A stretch of 64,000 bases of DNA from Lagopus muta (GCF_023343835.1 NC_064443.1:2232001-2296000); one strand, 5' to 3'. Shown: positions 1 through 10,262, counted from the stretch's first letter. The notes: generated from the sequence alone by a model not told the origin. Translations and numbers: made by a program.

Positions 1-249
1 CGGCCGTGCCAGCAGAGGGGCAGGGCTGGTGGCCGTGGAGAGGAAGGGGCACTGCAGGCCCAGTGCTGCCAGCAGGCGGCCACAGCCCAACCGCGGCCCC
101 CCTGGCCAAGGAGCAGAGGGGCCCTGCGTGCCCCCGCCTCCCATGTCTGCCGCTGGCAGACCCCCAGCACCCCTCTGCCCTGCGTGCAGGGATACTTTGC
201 TCTCACCTGGCTCACTCGAGCCGGCGGCCTCCTGAGTCCCCTCGGACAT
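1..249 (-). CDS. PHF7: PHF7-like PHD/RING gene, first exon only (rest lies off the left edge)
   Basis: Only coding exon 1 is in the window (207-249, minus strand): an ATG followed by a short Ser/Glu/Gly-rich leader of 14 codons, then a GTGAG donor. It is identical in layout to exon 1 of the complete copies at 23911-23953 and 47418-47460. The rest of the gene should lie to the left, which implies that the array continues beyond the window. Three in-frame ATGs lie within 12 bases; I take the one nearest the exon body, and an upstream start would add up to three residues. Confidence 0.75.
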   Translation of the reverse strand, partial: MSEGTQEAAGSSEPGESKVSLHAGQRGAGGLPAADMGGGGTQGPSAPWPGGPRLGCGRLLAALGLQCPFLSTATSPAPLLARP

Positions 250-695
250 CATGTGCATCAACGGCGAGCACTCGCAGAGTGTCTGTCCCAGCAAAACCAG
301 GCTTTCTCCTCCGCGTGACAACCTAGGGGAGAAGCGGGACGAGGCTGAGTTCTCAGCTCAGGCCCCGAGCGCTGGGGAACCCTCCTCCCTGGGCAGCCTC
401 AGGCAGCCCCTTCCTCCCTGCTCACCTCACCAAGTCGCACTGAGCTCGGCCTGAGCCCCGCAGCCTTGGCTCTGTTCCGCACCCCGCAGGTCACAGTGGT
501 CGCTCTGTGCCACACCTGCGGAACCATCACACCTCACCGGGGCTGAGGGCACCCAGGCAGCAGGGCGGAGGCTCTTGCAGCCAGCGCAGGGTGAGGGGCC
601 CGGTGCCATCAGTATCCCAGTCAAGTGTTTATGTGCTTCCGTGACTTTTTGTTGCTTGCTGCTCATTACCTCTCGCTACAATAAATGACTCGACT
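250..695. other. 5' flank of PHF7-like exon 1 (unit 1)
   Basis: GC-rich flank that must hold the 5' UTR or promoter of the minus-strand PHF7-like gene. No TATA box is evident. A plus-strand AATAAA lies at 680-685 after a T-rich stretch and could be the poly(A) signal of an unidentified plus-strand transcript. The same layout recurs at 23954-24399 and 47461-47906. Confidence 0.4.
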
Positions 696-845
696 CACAG
701 AATCACAGCGTCTCGGTGGTTGGCAAAGACCTCTAAGATCCCCAGGTCCCACCGTCCACCCCCCACCTGCCCACGGCCCTCAGAGCCACATCCCCACGGT
801 GCTGGGACGCCTCCATGGGCGCTGACTCCCCCAGCTCCCGGACAG
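696..845 (-). mobile_element. CR1 LINE 3'-end fragment (unit 1)
   Basis: The sequence opens with the inverted CR1 tail (cacagaatcacag) followed by the diverged inverted CR1 3' region (ggttggcaaagacctctaagatc and the compressed match beyond it). This is the minus-strand 3' end of a heavily 5'-truncated chicken-repeat-1 element. No coding part remains. Confidence 0.7.
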
Positions 846-3117
846 CACATTTTCTTTTCAAGCTGACAGATTTTGCAGACTAGAAAATATGCTTCTCTCA
901 CCTGCAATGTCAGCAACTGAGATGAAGTTAATTTCCAAATAAACTTATCGTGGCTCAAAGCTGCAGGTAAATGAGTTGTTGAAGATTTTGGAGTTTATGA
1001 GGCTATTCTGTCATGTAACAGCTCCTTGCTGCCCTTTCGGAGTCAGTCTTAACCTGAATTTGTGTCACAGAACAGAAAACTGAAAAACTGCCGGGACACC
1101 TCATTTTTCTCAAAAGCTCCTGTTAAATTTGGATGAGCTTCTTTGGGTCAGAGTTACTTCTGGGAAGGGGCTGCAGAGAGGAGTTCACATCTATGAGTGT
1201 GGAGGGTTTTCAGCCCTGTGACATGGGCTTGCTACACTCTGAGATGACAGAGGTGCACAGTGCACAGTTGACTTGGAAGCATTCTCCACAAGTGTGGCAT
1301 GCAGACTGCTCTGCTGCTTTGATCACCTCTGTGTCATTCTGTGTTTCCTCCGGCACCAGCCCTTCTTCTGCAAAGCATCACCGCACAGAGGCTGGGGAGG
1401 CCCTGGGACTTGTGCCAAAGCTCAGAAACCTAGAAGCAAAGCTTTCCCTCGTTCAACCACGAAACCTTTGCTTCTCTCACGTGAGGGGAGACATGAGGCC
1501 TTTGAAATACTTTCTTCTGCATCTTCTGCTTCTTGTGCTATAAAAATAATGATAATAATAAAAAGATATTAAAAAAGAAACACCATAGAAGGATCACATT
1601 AAGGCCTCCCCTGGAAAAGATACTTTGTAGTGTGTCAGAGACAGTTTGCTGGCAAATCTGAATGCTACTTCCCTGGAATAAGTGATCGAGTGAGCGGTTA
1701 AGAGCCAGTCACTGCTGCACATGAGAGCTATCATGACCTCAGACCTGACCAGAAGCTTTGGCACCAAGCTGGTCCTGGTGTATCTAACTGGGATGAAGGC
1801 AAGAGTGCTGCCTTCTAGCATTTGGGGAATGATGGACGGGACTTGAAGCCCTGCGTGGGGCTGGGAATAGAGATTCTGTTTAATATGGTATTAGGTAGGT
1901 ATTACTTCCTCTCTTAGTCCTAGCCAGGTAACAATCTGGCTTTTTGGGAACAATGCAATAAACCAGAGTGAGAACCGCAGCAAAGCCTGCGTGCTCCCCG
2001 ATTCTCAGTTCAGGGCCTTGTTAGAACTTCAGGTGAAATCATCTGCCATCCAGATATCAGAGAAATAAGGCACCGTGTCCTGGTTGGGAAGGCAGGCTGT
2101 CTTGATGCTTAATTGCAGTCAAATACCTGCCAGTCTGAGGGCTGCACCACAGGCAGCACTTCTTCTCACTCACCGAGGCCTAATGAAGGAATACATGCAA
2201 CTCACAAGAACTGGATCCAAGCCATATCCCTGGAGGTAGAAAGGCTGCACCAGAGCAGCTCCCAGTGTATAGCCGAATAAGCTGAATTTAACAGCATCAC
2301 AGGAGCTTCCGACTCAGAGCCCGTCCTGCCCAGCTGTGCACACTGCCACACGTCCCAGCCAACACTTTGCCACCAGCAGCCAGCAAGCAGCATCGTGTGA
2401 AGGAATCCTTTTTCCTTCAGGGCTGAATTAAGCCACGCTTTGTGCCCCTGCTGCTGGCCAGGGCAGGAAGGCTGCAGATCAGGTCAGCTTGGGGTTCTGC
2501 TTCGAACCACTCCATGCTGGCCCGTGACCTCTGAGCAATCCATCCCAGGTTTTCCCTCATAACAAAGTGTTAAAGACCCCACTGCCAAAGCATTCTCCTT
2601 GCAACGACCTTCTCAGGCCTCCTGCTCCCCCTGTCCCTGCAGACTGGTTGCTGGGGTTTTGCACTGTATGGTCATACAAACCATGCCCAGAGTTTGCCAA
2701 AGTGCACTGGGCACTTGCAGGCCAGCATCCACCTGTTGCAAATGAAGTCTGACACCATCTCTGGGAGGGCCACCAGCAAGCAAGCTGGGCTCTGCTTGCC
2801 GAGTCGGGCTGTGGTGAGCTGGTAGCTCCCTCCTCTGTCCACAGCACCTAAAGCAGTTTAGGATCTGAACAGGTGTCACTTGGAAGACAGGACATTACAC
2901 GTTTTCTCTCACTTTTCCACGTGAGAGCATCTTCAGCACAGGTTCCCAGGAGTAAGGCCAGCACACGCCAGCCCCTCTGCTCTGCCCCTCCGAAGATGTG
3001 TCTCTCACAATATGCCTCTTGATGGAACTCTTCCGAGTATTTCTAAATGCAGAAAATGGGAAGAGATCAGATAACCTTACTCTGAATCACACCAAATGTT
3101 AATTTTGAATCCCTTAC
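846..3117. other. Unassigned stretch, unit 1
   Basis: No gene is recognised here. There is an AT-rich run near 1542-1575 (imperfect AATAAT repeats). A plus-strand open stretch ending at about 1480 in a GTGAGG donor-like site, and another at 2641-2811 bounded by an AG and a GTGAGC, could be upstream exons of the plus-strand gene at 3949-5872. Their phases cannot be tied to it, so I do not call them. The same stretch recurs at 24551-26822 and 48057-50328. Confidence 0.4.
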
Positions 3118-3459
3118 CGTACAGCTGAAATCTTCTCTTTGTAGTCCATACTTGGACGTTTTGCAAAGCATTACAAATTTCTCTATAGTAGCATCGTTGC
3201 AGGATCCCACAAAACGCCCCAACCTGCTTTTTGTATGCCCTGCTCCAATTAAAGAGCCAAAGTTCTGGATAAGTGCTGTCTTTGTGAATAAACTGAATTC
3301 CACCGGCCTCATCTGCTGCCTATAGATTTCTCTTATAGGGTTTTTCATTTGATTAATTCTCTTCACATGTGCCACAAGGTACAACTTGCTTGCTTCAACT
3401 GCATTTTCCTGCCCTAGCTGCTCCCATGCACCCAAAGGCAGCAGAACATCACGTGCAAG
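3118..3459 (-). CDS. Orphan coding exon, unrecognised protein (unit 1)
   Basis: A 342-nt minus-strand stretch is open across exactly 114 codons, starts after a pyrimidine-leaning tract ending TTTAAG, and ends at a strong ACG|GTAAGG donor; both borders are phase 0. The peptide is rich in K, R, F and L, has a natural composition (for example VEASKLYL, RPVEFSLF, GRFVGSC), and contains six internal Met. I do not recognise the family. No partner exons can be chained to it with confidence. It lies 5' of, and on the opposite strand to, the plus-strand exons at 3949-5872. It may be an exon of a leftward transcript starting in the CpG island at 5910-6250, or a relic of a lost gene. Confidence 0.5.
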
Positions 3460-3948
3460 CTTAAAGCAAAGGCTCTATGTAGGTGTGAAAGGAGCTGAAT
3501 AATTGCAAATTGAAATTCAAAGCAGCTTCCCACTGAGGTGTGAGTGAAAAGGATTGTGCAGAAAAGCAAATCACTTGCAACAAAATGATAGTGACGTTTA
3601 TGGAAGGGTTTTCACAACTGCTCTGTAAATCCCCCGCCAAGTGCTGCAGCTCTCCCCTGGCTGGAGGACAGCAGTGCTGACCCATGCCATGGTGCGGCCC
3701 ATTGCAAGCTGCCAGCTGCACAGAGGGCTGCAGTCAGCTCACAGGAGGATGGCTGCTTCCTTCACAGTGTCGGACAGGCAGCTTGCTTTCTGCTTTCCTC
3801 GTATGTGGGACAGGAAACACACTGTGCCACATGCCTTTAAAATGTCCTGGTAATCACATACCTTGTAAGGATTTGGGTTGCCCTTGGAGCTGAGCAGGGC
3901 TCTTCATACTGTGCTGAGTCCAATGCCTTTCCATGCCATTCTATGCAG
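3460..3948. other. Gap between opposite-strand exons (unit 1)
   Basis: Non-repetitive sequence between the minus-strand orphan exon and the first confirmed plus-strand exon. A plus-strand open stretch reaches an ATGTCCTG|GTAATC donor-like site near 3850 but has no convincing acceptor or phase match. Otherwise I see nothing here. The same stretch recurs at 27165-27653 and 50671-51159. Confidence 0.35.
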
Positions 3949-5872
3949 ATGATAATTTGGCTGTGATTCCCAGGGTACTTGCTGAGCAGCACTGTGGTGT
4001 TTGCACATCTGCCAGGTTACAGGTGTTTAGAAGTAGGAATGACTGTGATGTCTGTGTTGGCAGGTCACTGAGAGGGGAGTGCAGACACATGAATTGCCTG
4101 CTGGACCACAAAACCGTGGCGCTGGTGGAGTTAGCAGGGGCAGTTGCTTTCCAGTTGTTACTGTCCAGTAGCAAACAGTGTGTCCCTGTTTTAGTGGTGG
4201 AAGGTCTCCAGGTTCAAATTCTGAAGCTGCTGCTGAACAACAACGACAGAGGAGGGGTAAGCACTCTGTAGATCTTTTGCTACATTGTGTCTGCATCCCA
4301 GGACTTGTAAGGTACAGAAGTGCAGGTGAGGAGACGTTCTGTCCTCAGAAACAGTTCACTAACTGATCTAGTAAGGCAGGCTGAAGTGCAGAAACATGTT
4401 TTGGGCTCTGCTGCTTTGCCAGTATTGACTGATGACATGAGCTGCACCTGGGCCAGCCTTGTGTTTCTGTTGAACTAGGCAGACACAGTCTGACTGCAGT
4501 GCATTCTACTCTAACAATTAATATTAATTCCAGAGAGAAAAGAAATGGCAGGCGTGTGAGCGTGTGCCTCTACAGAGCAGGTGGAAGATGTTCAGCTGCA
4601 TAAAGCTGTGCATCTTCTGGCTGTCATCAGAGCATCCCAGTATGGGCCTCAGAAGACACAACACTGCAGAGCAGTGGCCCACAGGCTGCTCATGGGTGCT
4701 CCAGCAATGGTAGTAGCTGGGTCAACTGCTTTCTCTTGCTGAACATACTTCCCAAGCATATACAGCTCTGCTAATGCCTTTCTCTGGGAGTTCCTTTCCC
4801 TGTGAGTTCACCACCTGCTTTTCCTCCTGCCAGGGGGAAGCATCCAGATACATCTTCCTGAACAAATTCCGCAAGTTTCTTCAGGAAAATGCTAGCAATA
4901 GAGGGGTAAGTCAGAGGGGCAGCCTTCCCACAGGCCTCACCTGAAGAGCTCTCTGGTACCTTTGGGGTGGGAGCTCTTGCCCTTTTGGCTGAGCTGCTTC
5001 CAGCAGATGAGCAACTGATACCTAGATAGAGCATCCTCTTCACCACCTGGGTGAGGACCGCTCTTCTGGCCTTGGCTCAGGCTGATGGCCTGCAGCTAAG
5101 GAAGGTGGGGATGTTATTATTATTGCAGGAAGCCCTTTCCTCACCAGCCTCTCTGCGTTAATGAGCAGCCCACCTTCAGAGGCAGAGCACGTGGTATCCA
5201 TCCACCCATCACACCAGCTTGTTACTGTAGGGCCAGGGGTTTTCCAGAGGTGGAAGCAGCTAGGTGCCATCAGCACTGGGCTCCATCCCGGTGCTGGAAA
5301 CCAGAGGTGCTTTTGGAAACGGGTGCATGCGCTTTCAGCAGGACTGAGAATAGGAAGTTTCTGCCTGGCCCACATGGCCACCACAACTAAGAAGCACCTT
5401 CACAGCTGCCCTAATGGCTGAACTCTCATTGTTGCCCTAGAACTTGACTGTGTTGTGCCCGCCAGAGTACATGGTGTGCTTCCTGCACCAGCTCATTGCT
5501 GCCCTGCGTTTCTTCTGGGATGGCCACAAGGCAAAGGCACCTGCTGCGCTGAGCAGTGAAGGTAAGGCCTGGAGGAGAAGCTAGCAGGACACTTCTGTGT
5601 TTGGGACAGGGTTTGTTTCCTGGCACTGCTCTCCAGGATGCTGAAAGCTTTGTGTTTCTCATGGGTGCTGATGCCTTCTCTGCCCTGAGCCTGTAGATCC
5701 TGGGAAATTCCTATGTGCAGATCTAATCCCATTAACACCCAGACCTATTCTGGACAATTTGAGACTTGCAAAAGAATATCTATATTGTGATCTGATAGTT
5801 AAAGTACAGGGAAACATATTTGCAGTTTTGCAAGAGAGAATTGACCACATAATTCAAGACCCATGTTTCTAA
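3949..5872 (+). CDS. Unrecognised gene, last five coding exons (unit 1)
   Basis: Five exons chain with consistent phases: 3949-4015, 4064-4256, 4834-4905, 5441-5561 and 5697-5872, the last ending in TAA at 5870-5872. All internal borders are AG/GT (GTTACA, GTAAGC, GTAAGT, GTAAGG donors). They encode about 209 residues of a C-terminal region made of hydrophobic helices (for example [16 protein letters not shown] and [13 protein letters not shown]), which looks like alpha-solenoid (armadillo/HEAT-type) repeats. That is inference from pattern; no catalytic motif is seen. The 5' exons are not identified and may lie upstream in the unit or may have been lost when the unit formed. The gene points toward the CpG island and the 3' end of GBP-A. 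In unit 2 its last exon is deleted. Confidence 0.65.
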
Positions 5873-5875
5873 CAG
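5694..5875 (+). other. 182-bp block present in units 1 and 3, absent from unit 2
   Basis: Spans the TAG acceptor, the whole last coding exon and its TAA of the plus-strand gene. In unit 2 the flanks are joined directly (29398/29399). There is no repeat at the junction beyond a base or so, so the event looks like a simple deletion in unit 2. An insertion shared by units 1 and 3 is unlikely because the block completes a phase-correct exon. Confidence 0.9.
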
Positions 5876-5909
5876 ATGCCACTAGAATATATGGTATTTC
5901 TGCTGTTCC

Positions 5910-6250
5910 AAACGCTCGCCGCGGCCTGCGATGGCGCTGCTCTGCTGCCTTGCGGCACGTTGCGGTGCCTTACGGGCACAAACGGGACTGCAGCTCAGGC
6001 GCCGCCCACACGCGCGGGACACCCGGAAGTGAGCTCCACCAGCCGGGGAGGAGACGGAAGGCCCACGCTCTCGCGAGATCGTGCCACCCAATCAAAGGTT
6101 TCGTTCGTTCCCTTCTTCCGCCCCTCCCAGTGCCGCGCCGCGGTGCCGTCGCAAGGGGGCGCAGTCGGTTCTGGTCGCACGGGTTATGACGTCACCGCGC
6201 CGGAAGCGCCGCGAGACAGGGACGCGGAGAGCGGGGGGCGGGAGGAGCGC
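5910..6250. promoter_or_regulatory. CpG island with housekeeping-type promoter motifs (unit 1)
   Basis: CpG-dense stretch with TCTCGCGAGA (6069-6078), a CCAAT (6089-6093), a full CRE palindrome TGACGTCA (6187-6194) and two CCGGAAG ETS cores (about 6019 and 6201). This resembles a TATA-less constitutive promoter. It sits right at the 3' end of GBP-A. A minus-strand donor (CCC|GTAAGG, exon edge 5974) would suit a leftward transcript. A plus-strand ATG at 5931 opens a 33-codon Arg-rich frame whose end overlaps a GTGAGC donor. Which strand is transcribed cannot be decided here. Confidence 0.6.
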
Positions 6251-6256
6251 TTTATT
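6251..6256 (-). terminator. Poly(A) signal overlapping the GBP-A stop codon (unit 1)
   Basis: On the minus strand the last codons read CAA TAA A, so AATAAA (6256 down to 6251) contains the TAA stop (6254-6252). The 3' UTR would be only about 15-30 nt and would end inside the CpG island. Confidence 0.7.
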
Positions 6257-9200
6257 GGGCCGCCAGAGCGGGGCGGGCGGAGGTTTTGCGGCGTGCAGTC
6301 GCCTTCACGGCTGTGCTCCGGGACTCGTCCTGCATTTGCGCAATGACGAACTTGAAGGCGGCGCTCACGGCGTCGAAGATGCTGGCCGCCAGCTCGTGCT
6401 TCTTGCTGTTGATCTCCAGCCGCAGCGCCTCCATCTCTCGCTCGATCAGCGCCGCCCGCTCGTTGAAGCCGTGCTGCAGTAGCTCGCTGTGCTCCCGTAG
6501 CTTCGCTTCCAGCGCCCGGTCCAGTTCCCGCTGCGCGCTCTCCGCCTCCGCCTGCATCTTGGCCTCGAGGGCTCGCAGGTTCTGCTCGTAGCTGTTGCGC
6601 TCGTCCGCCAGCAGCGCCTGCAGCTGCCGTTCGCGCTCCGCCGTCGCCTTCTGCTGCTGCTCCAGGAGCTGCGTCTGCTGCTTCTGGTCTGGGAACAAAG
6701 GGACGGGGTGAGGAGTAAGCAGGAGCTGAGCCTTGTGCTTCTGGTTAAGGAACCGAGTGGGGGTCCCCGTGGCACGGGGTGATGGGCCAAAGCGACAGTG
6801 CAAGGGGACGTGAGGAGAAGATGGAGGGGCTGGGGACAGAGTGCGGGGATGTGGGGATGGGGTGAGGGTTCGTCAGGGAGGAAAAAGGAGCAATTTGAGG
6901 TGTCTCCTGGGTGCACCGGGATGCCCCAAGAGATGTGTGTACTCTGGGAGATGTCCCCGGGGAGAAGGGGAGTCCTCGAGTGCTGGGGCCATCATGAGAT
7001 GCCTGTGAAGGGTTATAAGGATTCCCAGAGTACATGGGGATGCCATGCGCTGTCGTTGGGGGACACGGCCCATGGAACAAGGGAACGCTGTGAGATGTCC
7101 CCACGGAATAACGCAATGCGTCCGTTGTTCCTGGAGGACACGGGGATGGGTGAGGGGGGAAGGAGAGAAGGGACGGCACTGGGACGCGCCACTCACCCTC
7201 CAGCTGCTTCTCAGCCTCGCTCAGTGCCTTGTCTGCCTTCAGCACTGCCTCCGCTTCTGCCCGGCGCTCCGCCAGGAACTCATCCAGCACCTCCTCGGCC
7301 TGTGCATCCCCACACGATTGAGGCATGGCCTCACCTCCTTATTCCCGATCCCCTGCCTAGAGCTGCCCTCACCTTGGGGCCCTTGGCCTTTGCTTGCCGG
7401 TAGGCCTCCAGCAGCCGCTGCCGCTCGGCCTCGTAGGCGCGGTAGCCACCGGGCTGTGCGTAGGCCCCACGGGACAGGCTGGTATCCAGTGCCCCCGCCA
7501 GCTCAGCCAGCAGCGCCTTGCAGAGCTGCCGTGATGCTGCATTGTTCTCCTCCTGCAGGCGGCTGTACTCCGCGCTGATCTGTTCCTGAGGACAGGATGG
7601 GGGCAGGGTCACGGTGTCAATGGGGAGAGTGCAGGTGGGAGCAGAGGTATGGAGGCAGTGTTGGGGGGACGTGAGGATAAGGTAATGGAGATGGAGTGCA
7701 TTGAGGGGATGGGGCCAAGGTCGTGAAGACAAAGGCAGCCTGGTAGGAATAGGAGCAGGGTGGCAAGGACAGGGACGGCGCTGTGGCACAAGGGGGGTGG
7801 CCACGCACTATGAGGCGCCGCTGGTGCTCCTGGTTGCGATCCCGGAAGCTGCGCTGCTGGAAGACGACGAGCGCCTCGTGCAGGTGCTCCCCGTGCGCGG
7901 CCGAGAGCTGTGCGGGCTCTGTGGGCAGTGACAGCCCCCGCATGCCCCCGGCATAGGCCTCCAGCGCTGCCGCCACCGCAGCTGCGTTCTCGTTGGCCAT
8001 CATGGCTGCTGCTGCTCCCTGCAGGCAGGGCAGACGCCCGCTGTTGATGGCCTCCACGTAGCTGCTCAGCAGCGTGCTCAGGGCTGTGGGGAATGGCACA
8101 GGGACACCTGCCTCGTTGTTGGCACCTTGCTGCTGTGTGTTGCTGTTGTCCCCTGTCTTCCCCGTGTTTTTTGCCCCATTGTCACCCTGTCATCGCCCAG
8201 TCATTGACTTGTGTCGCACTGTGTTGCCATTGTATCCCTTTTGTCCCGTTGTCATCACTCTGCTGTCCCCAGTGTTATCACTCCATTGTCTCATGTTGCC
8301 GTTGTCATTGTCCCCCTGTCGTCCTGTGTCACCACTGTCACCCCGTTTTCACCCTGTTGTCCCATGGCACTCTTGCCTTCATCCCAGTTGTCCTGTTGCT
8401 TTTGCTGTTGTCCCCCCATCATCCAATTTGCCATCATCACTGTCCTCCCATGGCCCTCCTGTCGTCCCTTACAATGACGTCATTATCATCAGCCTTCAGT
8501 CAGCGCGCTGTCACCCTGTTGTCCTGCCTCGCCGTCACCCTGTTGTCCTCTGTGTCACCATGCCCCCAGTTCTCCCCGCTCCCACCCTCCCCTTACCTCG
8601 CCCTGTCAGTGCTCTGCCGTCAGGCAGCGTCTTGAGCCTGGAGGAGCTCAGCACATAGTTGCAGAACTTGGCTGCCTGTTGGAGGAAGCGTGGGGCCAAG
8701 GCGGCCTCGGGCAGCTCCTCCATGCGCCCGTGCTCCTCTGTGCCCAGTGGCGAAGGCAGCACGAAGCACTTCCGCGTGGGGAAATAGTTGCGGAGGCACT
8801 GCCGCGTCGCATTGTAGTTCTGCACCTTGCGGCCGTACCCTGTGGCAGGCAGGCAGCTGTTGGTGCTGGCGCAGCCGCTCATGAGGGCCTCCCTAATGAC
8901 CCCAAGGGGGACCAGCACTCACCGTGCTTGAGTTCCAGCACCTGCTGCAGGTACTCGTCCTCGCTGATGGGCCGCTCGCCCACACGCAGCTCCAGTGTGA
9001 AGTCCCGCACCACCCACACAAAGCTGGGGAAGAAGCGCATGAACTCGCAGTCCTCGGCCTCATCTTCTCTTTCAGCGCCGTTGTTGCCATCCTTGTCCCT
9101 GTCCCGCACCTGGATCAGCTCCGACAGCTGTGTCACCAGCCTGCCCCGCTCAGGAGCACAACGCTCCCCAAATTCTGTGTCCCCTCCAGAATCCTGTGTA

Positions 9201-10213
9201 CCCCCCAAATATTTCTGTCCTCCTCTGTACGTTGTGTCCTGCCCCACGGTGCCCATCTACGCCCTGAGTATTGCACTCCCTCTTAGAGCCTGAATCACCC
9301 TTAAATCCCTCAGTTTCCCCTTAAGTCCTCTGCCCCCTTGCCGAGTTCCCCCAGTTTTTCCCCAAATCCCAGTCTGACTTTGCCAACATCCCCCAGTCTT
9401 GCCACACGTCCCACGCTGCCCATGTCACACAGGTTTTCCCCAGGTTTCCTGTAGCCTCAAACACGCAGTGTCACCCCAAATCCCCCACCCTAGCCCTATC
9501 TCCCATTGCCCCAGTCCCACAGCTACAGCCCATGTCCCGCGTTGTCCAAGTCCCCCGTAGCCCCAAGTCCCCAACTTTCACCCCAACGTCCCCCATCCTC
9601 TCAGCTCCCTGCAGGATACTCGAGGTACTCCAGTGCATTCTGGTCGATGGTGCCTATGCTGTTGTACACCAGAGTGCTGGACAACAGCAGCGCCAGTGTG
9701 AAGATCCAGGCGTCGTTTTGGCTGTCACCCTGTGCCCACAGCTGGGTTAGGGGTGCTCTGGACTCCGGGGGGAGATGTGGGGCCAGCCTTCCCCCCGGCA
9801 CCCACCTTGGTGGGGTCTCCCAGCCCCTCGGTGTCCAGCAGCACCAGCATCGCTTCGGGCCGCTGTGGGTGAGGCAGGCACCACATCCAGATGCCCTTGG
9901 TCTCTGCCTGCACCGTGGGGCCCAGCGGGAAGCCTGCAGGTGGCGAGCCGTCAGGAATCCCCAGCATACCCCAAAACGCCCCGCAGTGAACGAATGCATG
10001 GGCTTCTGCCCCCAGCTCACCAGTGCGCTTCTGTGCCAGCCGGTTCATCAGGAAGGACTTCCCAGTGCGGTAGGGCCCGGCGATGGCCACCACCACCAGG
10101 GGCTGGGCCACCTCCTGCAGCACTGCCAGCGCCGTGGGGTCCAGGGACAGCTCGCCATTCTTGTTGTTCACCAGGCACAGCGGGGCCGGCATCGGGAGCA
10201 CCAGAGCATCCAT
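6252..10213 (-). CDS. GBP: Guanylate-binding protein GBP-A, unit 1 copy (639 aa)
   Basis: Large interferon-type GTPase of the dynamin superfamily. Nine coding exons: 10021-10213, 9806-9933, 9620-9729, 8923-9140, 8597-8839, 7809-8083, 7373-7585, 7197-7299 and 6252-6688, all GT-AG and phase-consistent. G domain (about residues 1-290): P-loop GPYRTGKS (46-53, usual GLYRTGKS), switch-I Thr76, DTEGLGD (98-104), and VVRD (187-190) where human GBP1 has TLRD. The GBP-specific signatures KGIWMW and [10 protein letters not shown] are intact. The helical middle domain (about 298-460) ends in a Gln/Glu/Arg-rich coiled coil (about 461-625). Length is slightly over the usual 580-600 because of a long last exon. 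No C-terminal CaaX box (ends ALAAQ), so it is not prenylated in the usual way. The start follows the family N-terminus. The stop codon overlaps the AATAAA signal. Confidence 0.95.
6700..7190. repeat. G-rich degenerate repeat in GBP-A intron 8 (unit 1)
   Basis: Intron 8 (6689-7196) is filled with imperfect GGGGATG/GTCCCC/GGGGACA-type words, a decayed minisatellite. Long open frames across it on both strands are a by-product of the biased composition. Same in units 2 and 3 (30223-30713, 53911-54401). Confidence 0.45.
8130..8560. repeat. Pyrimidine-rich minisatellite in GBP-A intron 5 (unit 1)
   Basis: Intron 5 (8084-8596) is made of imperfect repeats of a roughly 12-15 bp word of the type caccctgttgtcc. 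It produces spurious plus-strand open frames of up to 194 codons. Copies lie at 31653-32083 and 55341-55771. Confidence 0.6.
9150..9600. repeat. C-rich degenerate repeat in GBP-A intron 3 (unit 1)
   Basis: Intron 3 (9141-9619) consists of loose repeats of words like ccccaaatcccc and ccccagtt. No exon signal. Copies lie at 32673-33123 and 56361-56811. Confidence 0.45.
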
Positions 10214-10245
10214 GGTTGTGCTGCTGTGTGCGGCTTTGCAGTGAT

Positions 10246-10262
10246 GAAACGGAAAGAGAAAG
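10246..10262. promoter_or_regulatory. IRF/ISRE-like element upstream of GBP-A (unit 1)
   Basis: GAAACGGAAAGAGAAAG: three GAAA cores spaced by two bases, the interferon-regulatory-factor half-site pattern, 33-49 bp upstream of the GBP-A ATG. It fits the known interferon induction of GBPs. A weaker paralogous element (GAAAGGGAAAG, about 10623-10633) sits by the GBP exon 1 relic. Conserved at 33769-33785 and 57457-57473. Confidence 0.6.

Noticed and set aside
1133-1543. 136-codon plus-strand frame with an internal GTGAGG
   Set aside because: No convincing acceptor, no phase partner and no recognisable motif. Present in all units only because of recent duplication.
2641-2811. Candidate upstream exon of the plus-strand gene (AG...GTGAGC)
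   Set aside because: Two different frames are open in parts and the phase cannot be joined to the exon at 3949; not enough support.
5931-6032. Plus-strand ATG frame of 33 codons in the CpG island resembling a mitochondrial presequence
   Set aside because: Too short, the promoter motifs lie downstream of it, and no continuing exon can be found. Mentioned only under the CpG island.
7045-7578. 177-codon plus-strand frame across GBP-A introns 7-8
   Set aside because: Antisense to exons 7 and 8 and G-rich repeat; no recognisable domain.
8074-8658. 194-codon plus-strand frame rich in Pro/Leu/Cys
   Set aside because: Generated by the pyrimidine minisatellite of GBP-A intron 5; no splice or start context.
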